64,000 nt of DNA from Microthrixaceae bacterium (GTDB lineage: Bacteria; Actinomycetota; Acidimicrobiia; Acidimicrobiales; Poriferisodalaceae): contig WTFX01000019.1 of assembly GCA_011523825.1 (NCBI GenBank), forward strand, positions 1-64,000, read 5' to 3'. The notes below the pieces were generated by a model. That model saw only the letters and a list, made by a program, of their open reading frames with translations, was not told where the DNA came from and searched no databases. Both the position numbers and the translations under genes were made by a program. Within the stretch, counting starts at the first letter, position 1. Each line of letters begins with the position of its first letter. Of the stretch, positions 57,799 through 64,000 are shown piece by piece.

Positions 57799-58067
57799 GA
57801 GGCTGAGGGGTCTCCGGCCTGCCGCAGATCCCGCAACAGCGCTCCGTCGTTGTGGCGGTGAGGACGGTCTGCCATCTCGAGCTCGACGGTGTCGGCGACC
57901 AGCAGGTCGTCGCGGGCCACCACCCACATCTGGTCTCCCTCCGAGCGCCGGGTGTAGCAGTCGCGGGCAAAGCTGAGGGCCAGATCGTCGTCGGGTGCTT
58001 CGAGCGCGCCGACGTGGGTGAATGGATCCTTGCCGGGACGCTTGAGAAACACCTCGTAGGTCTTCAT
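57795..58067 (-). CDS. paaB: Phenylacetyl-CoA epoxidase subunit PaaB
   Basis: A 90-residue bridging subunit that joins PaaAC dimers. YEVFLKRPGKDPFTHVGALEA and FARDCYTRRSEGDQMWVVAR are diagnostic. Family length is about 95. ATG 58067 overlaps the paaD stop by ATGA, so its expression is coupled to paaD. Confidence 0.96.
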   Translation of the reverse strand: MKTYEVFLKRPGKDPFTHVGALEAPDDDLALSFARDCYTRRSEGDQMWVVARDDLLVADTVELEMADRPHRHNDGALLRDLRQAGDPSAS

Positions 58068-58663
58068 GCGAATGCCGAGCTGATTGGCGCCGCCCCCATG
58101 GCGGCCGGGCTGATCGGCGCCGCCCCCATGGCGGCCGGCAAGTCCACCCTGCCGACGACCTCGATCGGGTTGCGGCAGCTCGGGCACCATTCCACGCTGC
58201 GGCACGGCGTCGGCCCGAAGTCTGACCGGTGCTCCAAGGAGGTGTTGCCGCAGATGGGGCATGTGGCAGCGGACTGGGAACTTCTCACGGCCACGGAATA
58301 TTCGCTGGCCATGAACTTCCTTGCGCCGGGAGCGATGCGATCCGGTGTCCATACCGGGTCGGCAACGAACACCACGTCCACCGACACGTCGCTGCCCATA
58401 CAGGCCGAGCGCGCCGCAGCGGAGACGTCAGTGGCGATCACGTCAAGGGCCGGGCAGCCGAGCATGGTCGGCACCAGCTCAATCCGGATGGTGCTGCCGC
58501 CGTCGCTGACCGAGACCCGTTCGAGGATTCCCAGCTGGGCAATGGTGATCTCGGGATACTCGGGATCGCACACAGTCGACACCGCCTCGAGAATCGCCGC
58601 TTCCATAGCGGCTGTGCTCATCGGCGCCGCTTCCATAGCGGCTGTGCTGCGGCCTTCGCTCAT
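58064..58663 (-). CDS. paaD: Phenylacetyl-CoA epoxidase accessory protein PaaD with terminal repeats
   Basis: A 199-residue protein; PaaD is usually about 165. The MIP18-like domain (about 22-120) has STVCDPEYPEITIAQLGIL, where the Cys is typical, and ELVPTMLGCPALDVI. A C-terminal zinc-ribbon-like part has CPICGN and CPSC. PaaD is thought to help assemble the PaaA di-iron centre. Both ends carry tandem 10-residue repeats: STAAMEAAPM and STAAMEAAIL at 6-25, PAAMGAAPIS twice at 176-195. In-frame Met10, Met15 and Met20 are alternative starts. Confidence 0.92.
   Translation of the reverse strand: MSEGRSTAAMEAAPMSTAAMEAAILEAVSTVCDPEYPEITIAQLGILERVSVSDGGSTIRIELVPTMLGCPALDVIATDVSAAARSACMGSDVSVDVVFVADPVWTPDRIAPGARKFMASEYSVAVRSSQSAATCPICGNTSLEHRSDFGPTPCRSVEWCPSCRNPIEVVGRVDLPAAMGAAPISPAAMGAAPISSAFA
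58081..58140. repeat. 30-bp tandem repeat at the 3' end of paaD
   Basis: Two adjacent 30-bp units, 27 of 30 bases identical, encode PAAMGAAPIS twice just before the paaD stop. One unit also aligns with the 5' paaD repeat (24 of 30 bases). Confidence 0.85.
58595..58648. repeat. 30-bp period repeat at the 5' end of paaD
   Basis: A 24-base block is repeated perfectly at 58595-58618 and 58625-58648 (period 30). It encodes STAAMEAA twice near the PaaD N-terminus. Confidence 0.85.
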
Positions 58664-59580
58664 GCAGGCACCGCCGCGGCTTCGTCCAGCGCGGAACGCA
58701 CCCACGCTGCCCCGTCCCAAGCGAGGCGCGCGTCGTTCAGGCGCCGGGCGCTGTCAGGCCCACGGCCAGCGATCGCGGCCTTCAGCGCGTCCCAATCGAT
58801 CTCGCCGCTTATCCAGCGGCCGGTCTCGGGGTCCTGGCGCAGATCCGGGTCGGGAATGCTGAAGCCGGCCGCCTGCAGCTGCGGCACCATCTTCTGCACG
58901 AACTTGTCTCGCAGAACCTCGTTGCGCTCGGACTTGATGTGCCAGCGCAGCAGCACATCGTCGGGGCCGGTGTCCGGGCCGAACAGCTGCACTGCCGGCC
59001 ACCACCACCGGTCGAGGCCTTCCTGCATCATCTCGTGCTGCTGGGCGGTGCCTTTCGCCATCTTCAGCAGCAGCTCCTCGCCGTTGCGCATGTGGAAGCC
59101 CTCCTCGGCGATGATCCGCCGCAGGATGCGCTTGTAGGGCCCGTAGCTGCAGTTCTTGAAGACGGCCTGCTGGCTGGCGAGCGCCGCTGCATCGACCAGA
59201 TACGCGATCGCGATCTGATCACCCCACGAGTACGCGCGGTAGTGGAACACGTTGTGGAATGTCGTGCGCCCCGCCAGCAGGTCGGCGGTCATCTCGTCAC
59301 GTGTCTTGACGCCCATGTCGGCCGCCACCATGTACAGCAGATGCGCGTGGCCGATCTCGTCCTGGGTCTTGGCCAGCGCGGTCAGCTTGTTCGTCAGTCC
59401 CGGCGCCTTGGCGATCCAGTCCCGCTCCGTCAACCCGCCCATGTACTCGCTGTTCGCATGCAGCTCGATGAACCGGAACACTGCCTCGCGGTACGCATCT
59501 GGCATGTCGTCATCGGGCTCCACCAGCCCTCCGCCATCCAGAAAGGCCTCGAAGTCGTCCATCGAGTCCCAACTGCGCAT
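58660..59580 (-). CDS. paaA: Phenylacetyl-CoA epoxidase catalytic subunit PaaA
   Basis: A 306-residue di-iron oxygenase subunit that epoxidises phenylacetyl-CoA with O2. Ferritin-fold iron ligands appear in FRFIELHANSEYMGG, KTQDEIGHAHLLYMVA and IAEEGFHMRNGEEL. NVFHYRAYSWGDQIAIAYLVD and KNCSYGPYKRILRRI are family signatures. ATG 59580 lies five bases after GGGAGGTG; ATG 59583 is too close to it. First gene of paaADBC, with a separate promoter. Confidence 0.96.
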   Translation of the reverse strand: MRSWDSMDDFEAFLDGGGLVEPDDDMPDAYREAVFRFIELHANSEYMGGLTERDWIAKAPGLTNKLTALAKTQDEIGHAHLLYMVAADMGVKTRDEMTADLLAGRTTFHNVFHYRAYSWGDQIAIAYLVDAAALASQQAVFKNCSYGPYKRILRRIIAEEGFHMRNGEELLLKMAKGTAQQHEMMQEGLDRWWWPAVQLFGPDTGPDDVLLRWHIKSERNEVLRDKFVQKMVPQLQAAGFSIPDPDLRQDPETGRWISGEIDWDALKAAIAGRGPDSARRLNDARLAWDGAAWVRSALDEAAAVPA

Positions 59581-59611
59581 CATCACCTCCCTGTCACGGG
59601 GAACAATGCGA

Positions 59612-59617
59612 ATGCTA
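59612..59617 (-). promoter_or_regulatory. -10 box of the paa operon
   Basis: TAGCAT lies about 30 bases upstream of paaA, leaving a short leader that carries the Shine-Dalgarno sequence. No convincing -35 box is seen. Confidence 0.4.
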
Positions 59618-59621
59618 CGCG

Positions 59622-59677
59622 TGCGCTGTGCACGGTTGACCACGCCGCAGACCCCGCATCGCACACACTGCGCTGTG
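59622..59677. promoter_or_regulatory. Repeated TGCGCTGTG element upstream of paaA
   Basis: TGCGCTGTG occurs at 59622-59630 and 59669-59677, 47 bases apart. Each copy sits in a small inverted repeat (CGTGC-GCTGT-GCACG and ACACA-CTGCGC-TGTGT). They flank the expected -35 region, so a phenylacetyl-CoA-responsive repressor could bind here. No regulator gene is adjacent. Confidence 0.35.
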
Positions 59678-61042
59678 TCACGCCGGCGGCGCGTGGGTGT
59701 GATGATCGGTGACCTGTTGGAAGGCCTCGCCGACGGCGGCGAGGGTCCGCTCAGCGAACGGCCTGCCGATGAGCTGGAATCCGATGGGCAATCCATCGGG
59801 AGCGAAACCGCCGGGCAGCGCGATGGCCGGCAGCCCGGCCCCGTTGACCGGGAACGTGAACTGGGTCGTCGCTGGAATGAGCGGCACGCCGTTGAGTTCG
59901 ACCGCGCCATGGGGCAGCACCTGGTTCGGATTGACCGGAGCGATGATCAGGTCGACGCCCTGGTCGTCGAACACCTCCATGCACGCATGCTCGAACGCCA
60001 CCCGCTGCGCCTGGGCTGCCGCAAACTCGGTGCCCGAGATCGCGGCACCCGCTTCCAGGATGCCCCGGACCTCCTCACCGATCAGGTCGTGGCGGTCGGC
60101 GCGCAGCTCCTCGAGCAGCGCCGCAGACTCAGCGAACACGATCGTGACGCCCGCCGGAGTGTGCTCGGCGCTGTTGGGCACCTGCACTGGGCTGATGTCG
60201 GCCACAATCGTGCGCAGCACATCGACGGCTGCGTCCATCGCTGCAGTCACATGAGGATCCACATCGATCCCGTCGAAGAAGCTGTCGCTCGGCACGCCGA
60301 GCGTGAGTCCACCCGGATCTGCAGTGTCGCTCAGCGGTGCCTTGGATGAGAACGGGTCATCGGGTGAATGGCCTGCGATGACCTCCAGCAGGATCCGGCA
60401 GTCCTCGGCGGTTCGCGCCATCGGCCCGATGGTGTCGTAGGTCCACGAGATCAGATGCACGCCGTGCCTGGGCACCGCGCCGCGTGTCGTCTTGATCGCT
60501 GTCGTGCCACAGCAGTTCGACGGGATGCGAACCGATCCGCCTGTATCGGTGCCGAGCGCTCCGAACACCTGCCTGGCGGCCAGGCTTGCCGCACTGCCTC
60601 CCGATGATCCACCGGTCGAGCGCTCCGGGTTCCACGGGTTGTGCGACGCCGGGCACGAGACGCCGAATGCCAGTTCGTGCGTGTTCGTCTTGCCGACGAT
60701 CACGGCACCGGCCTGGCGCAGCCGGTGCACGACAGTTGCGTCATAGTCGGGCACAAATCCCCGCAGCGCTTCGCAATTCGCCTCGGTGGGAACGCCTTCG
60801 GTGAAGAACAGGTCTTTGAGGGCGATGGGGACGCCGTGCAGCGGTCCGGCGATCCCGCCGCCGTCGAGCTGCTGAGCGACCGCACGCGCAGCATCAGCCC
60901 CGATCGAGGCAAATGCGCTGATCACAGGTTCCGTCTGGGAGATGTTCCCCAGACAGGCGTCGAGCAACTCGACCGCGCTGAGATCTCGGGCTCTGATGGC
61001 TTGAGCTGCCGCGGCGAGGCTCATCTGGGTCGGTTCCGTCAT
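59678..61042 (-). CDS. Amidase-signature enzyme
   Basis: A 454-residue amidase-signature hydrolase. The Ser-Ser-Lys triad is Lys76 (IALKDLFF), Ser146 (STGGSSGGSAA) and Ser170 (GTDTGGSVRIPSNCCG). The spacings fit the family. ATG 61042 has AAGGA nine bases upstream. It lies 74 bases downstream of an ABC importer of urea/amide type, suggesting that imported amides are its substrates. GatA is a possible confusion, but no gatB or gatC is nearby. Confidence 0.92.
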   Translation of the reverse strand: MTEPTQMSLAAAAQAIRARDLSAVELLDACLGNISQTEPVISAFASIGADAARAVAQQLDGGGIAGPLHGVPIALKDLFFTEGVPTEANCEALRGFVPDYDATVVHRLRQAGAVIVGKTNTHELAFGVSCPASHNPWNPERSTGGSSGGSAASLAARQVFGALGTDTGGSVRIPSNCCGTTAIKTTRGAVPRHGVHLISWTYDTIGPMARTAEDCRILLEVIAGHSPDDPFSSKAPLSDTADPGGLTLGVPSDSFFDGIDVDPHVTAAMDAAVDVLRTIVADISPVQVPNSAEHTPAGVTIVFAESAALLEELRADRHDLIGEEVRGILEAGAAISGTEFAAAQAQRVAFEHACMEVFDDQGVDLIIAPVNPNQVLPHGAVELNGVPLIPATTQFTFPVNGAGLPAIALPGGFAPDGLPIGFQLIGRPFAERTLAAVGEAFQQVTDHHTHAPPA

Positions 61043-61116
61043 GATTGCCGTCCTTTGTACTTGCTCGTCTGCTGTTGCATGACTGGTGCGACTGGGCTGA
61101 TCTGGCTGAATTGACC

Positions 61117-61802
<686 letters not shown>

Positions 61803-61803
<1 letters not shown>

Positions 61804-63590
61804 CAGCTGTCGACCCCCGCATAGATCGCTTGCACATCGGGGTCGTTCTCGACCTCGGCGACAGTGCCGTCTGCGAGGACCTCACCACGCGCGAGCACCG
61901 TGACGCGATCCGCCACGGCCCGGATGAACGCCATGTCGTGCTCGACGATCACGATCGGCAGGCGATGAGAACGGTGAATCTCTCGCAGCAACGCGGCCGC
62001 TTCGAGGCTCTCGGCGACCGTCATACCTGCGGTCGGCTCGTCGAGCAGCAGCAGCCGGCAGTCGCCGGCCACTGCCATCGCGATCTCGAGCCACTGCTTG
62101 TCGCCGTGGGAGAGATCCCCCGCCCGCATGTCGAGTCGCCGGTCGAGCTGTGTGCGTTCGAGGATCTCCAGCGCCGGTTGGGGCACTGATGTGTCCCACG
62201 GACGGCGGATCAGCCTCCACGGCGAAGAACGAGTGCCCCAGGCGGCGATGGCCACATTCGTGGCCACCGACAGGTCGTCGATGAGCTGCGGCGATTGGAA
62301 CTTGCGACTCACGCCGTGTCGTGCGAATTCCCAAGCATGGCGGCCGGTGTGCTCGGTACCGAGCACCAGCACCCGCCCCGACTGGCAGCCCTGCTGACCC
62401 GACAGGATGTCGAGCAGCGTGGACTTCCCCGCGCCGTTCGGCCCGATGAGGCATCGCAGCTCTGCGCTTTCCATGGTGAGCGTGACGCCGCCGAGCAACC
62501 GGAAGAAACCGAAGCTCTTGTGCACGTCGTGGGCTTCGAAGATCGCTGGTGCTGCAGCCGACGGCGCTCTGTCGCCGACCATGTCAACGGCGTTGGCGCC
62601 CGACAGCGCGTCAACTCCGGTGGCGGCGGGCCGCAGCGTGGGCTGCTGGCGTCGGCGGGCCGGCCGGCCCGCCAGCCGCTGAGCGCTGGGGACCAGCCCG
62701 TGGGGCATCACCACCACAACGGCCACGAAGATCAGACCGGTGGCGAGCGTCCAGTACTGCAGCCAGACGTCTGCCAGCGTCGCGGAGGCGAAGTTGATGG
62801 ACATCGCACCGATGACCGGGCCCACGATGGTTCCCCGCCCGCCGACCAGGGTCCACAGCACCATGCTCGTGGCCAGCGAGAATCCGAAGATCTGCGGTGA
62901 CACGAAGCTCGTGCGATGCACGTACAGCGCGCCAGCGAAGCCGGCGAGCGCGCCGCCGACGGTGAACGCCCAGATCTTGATCTGGACGGTCTTGTAGCCC
63001 AACGCCTCCATGCGGCGTTCGTTGGACCGGATGCCGATCAGCACTGCGCCGATCGGGCGCGTGACCAGGGCGCCGACCGCAGTGATCGCGGCGATGGCCA
63101 GCACAGAGACGACGACGTCCTGCGCAGCATCAGAGAGCTGAGCCCCGAATGCACCGAGGCGGGGAACCCCGGTCAGCCCGTTGAAGCCTCCGGTGACGTC
63201 ACGCCACTGCTCGGCCAGTTGTTCGAGCGTGAGCGACAGCACCAGCGTCAGCAGCCCCACGACGACTGCCGACGGCCGGCGTCGCAGCATCGCCACGCCG
63301 AGGGCCGCCGCAACACCGGCGCCCACCGCAGCAGCAGCGACGAGCATCGGCACGCCCAGCGACGGCGCCGCGGAGACGATCTTCGCCGACGTGTAGGCAG
63401 CGATGCCGAAGGGCAGCAGTTGACCCAGCGAGAGAATGCCCGTGTAGCCCCACACGAAATCGAGGCTCACGGCGAGGGCGGCGAACACCAGGAACAGCGA
63501 GAGCTGTCCCGAGCGGTAGCCGCCGAATGCTCCGCTGAACACCGTGGCTGCGAGGGCGCAGGCGGCGCCGGCAGCGAGGGCCCGCCTCAT
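61803..63590 (-). CDS. Fused ABC permease-ATPase, UrtC-UrtD type
   Basis: A 595-residue fusion. Residues about 1-305 are a LivM/UrtC permease with about nine helices (GYTGILSLGQLLPFGIAAY, RSNERRMEALGYKT). A basic linker (306-345) joins it to a LivG/UrtD ATPase (350-595): Walker A GPNGAGKST (383-391), signature LSHGDKQWLEI (493-503), Walker B LLLLDEPTAGM and VEHDMAFIR. The LSHGxKQWLEI variant is what I know from UrtD, pointing to urea or short amides rather than amino acids. The frame is continuous with no stop or frameshift at the join. Confidence 0.92.
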
Positions 63591-64000
63591 GTCGTGGCTC
63601 CCTCGACAGGTACTCGACGCAACTGCAGCATCAGCACCGCGAGGACCAGCGCGGCGATCTGCGCCCAGACTGCGTCGTAGAAGTGGATGACACCGGTCTG
63701 CACTGCCGCCACCACCAGTGCCCCTGCGATCACGCCCCACAGCCGGTGGAAGCCGCCGACGATCACCACCAGGAAGGCCCCGGGCAGGTACGCGAGACCT
63801 GCCTGAGGTTCGATCGCTCCGAGCGGAGCGACGAGCGCGCCCGCGATCCCGGCGGTCGCCGCGCCGATGCCGAACGCACAGAAGTTGGCGATGCCGGTGC
63901 GCACGCCGGACGCATCGGCCAGGTCGCGGTCGGCGACGATCGCCCGGACGGTCAGCCCGAAGCGCGAACGGGTGAAGGCGAGCAGTGTCACGACCACCAC
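63587..64000 (-). CDS. ABC permease, LivH/UrtB type (partial)
   Basis: The C-terminal 137 residues of an inner-membrane permease, cut by the window edge. LTVRAIVADRDLADASGVRT is the EAA-like coupling loop, and FLVVIVGGFHRLWGVIAGALVV is the conserved pore region. Its stop overlaps the next ATG by four bases. The substrate-binding protein gene probably lies beyond the window. Confidence 0.88.
   Translation of the reverse strand: MVVVTLLAFTRSRFGLTVRAIVADRDLADASGVRTGIANFCAFGIGAATAGIAGALVAPLGAIEPQAGLAYLPGAFLVVIVGGFHRLWGVIAGALVVAAVQTGVIHFYDAVWAQIAALVLAVLMLQLRRVPVEGATT

Noticed and set aside
58081..58648. CRISPR or mobile-element repeats
   Set aside because: The repeats are in frame inside paaD, have no spacers, and no cas or transposase genes are near.
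59678..61042. Glutamyl-tRNA amidotransferase subunit GatA
   Set aside because: No gatB or gatC lies nearby and the gene sits with an ABC importer; a general amidase fits better.

Overview
The window is dense, high-GC, housekeeping-rich bacterial chromosome from an actinobacterium. The main evidence is the order argS-lysA-hom-thrC-rho-rpmE-prfA-prmC leading towards atp, a DUF3107 protein, a PdtaS-type kinase, an Rv0121-type F420-linked PPOX protein, and the phosphomutase/DUF3090/SCO1664-type trio. Class Acidimicrobiia or a close relative is my inference from this mix; no rRNA is present to test it. I see no mobile elements, CRISPR arrays or prophage genes. No stretch over about 200 bases lacks a gene. 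The longest gaps are 44526-44726, 15226-15405, 41549-41723, 34410-34568 and 21420-21574, all apparently promoter or leader DNA.

Layout. 1-7.7 kb (minus): complete F1Fo ATP synthase operon atpZ-I-B-E-F-H-A-G-D-C. 7.7-21.4 kb (minus): glyA, rpiB, a fused prmC-tsaC gene, prfA, an unknown protein, rpmE, a Rho with a destroyed P-loop, thrC, hom, lysA and argS. A tRNA-Arg(CCG) stands back to back with argS. 21.7-26.8 kb: F420-linked PPOX and FrhB-type genes, a cysteine-rich lipoprotein, a family 5 uracil-DNA glycosylase, and the phosphomutase/DUF3090/kinase-like trio. 26.8-34.4 kb: etfBA, a lipid kinase, DUF3107, a PdtaS-like histidine kinase, SelO and Mrp. 34.6-41.3 kb (minus): a complete System I cytochrome c maturation operon ccmABCDEFGH, including a 55-codon ccmD. 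41.3-54.7 kb: a biotinyl carrier protein, membrane proteins, a CoA transferase, valS, an MscS channel, two enoyl-CoA hydratases, rsgA, a peptide-type binding lipoprotein and rmuC. 54.6-59.6 kb (minus): a solitary CoxL-like molybdoenzyme and the phenylacetyl-CoA epoxidase genes paaADBC. 59.7-64 kb (minus): amidase and a urea/amide-type ABC importer with fused UrtC-UrtD, cut by the window edge.

How it fits together. The gene set describes an aerobic, cytochrome-c-containing heterotroph. ETF, enoyl-CoA hydratases, a CaiB-type transferase and Paa point to acyl-CoA and aromatic catabolism feeding respiration, which ends at the ATP synthase. Many genes start 6-9 nt downstream of a TANNNT-type -10 box, suggesting frequent leaderless transcription, while operon-internal genes use ATGA/GTGA overlaps. 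Convergent gene ends tend to carry GC-rich hairpins without U-tracts.

Most noteworthy: the ATPase-dead-looking Rho with a hairpin in its leader, the PrmC-TsaC fusion, related 30-bp repeats at both ends of paaD, a 10-codon coupling ORF before atpH, the UrtC-UrtD fusion beside an amidase, and a lipoprotein with a duplicated four-cysteine module.
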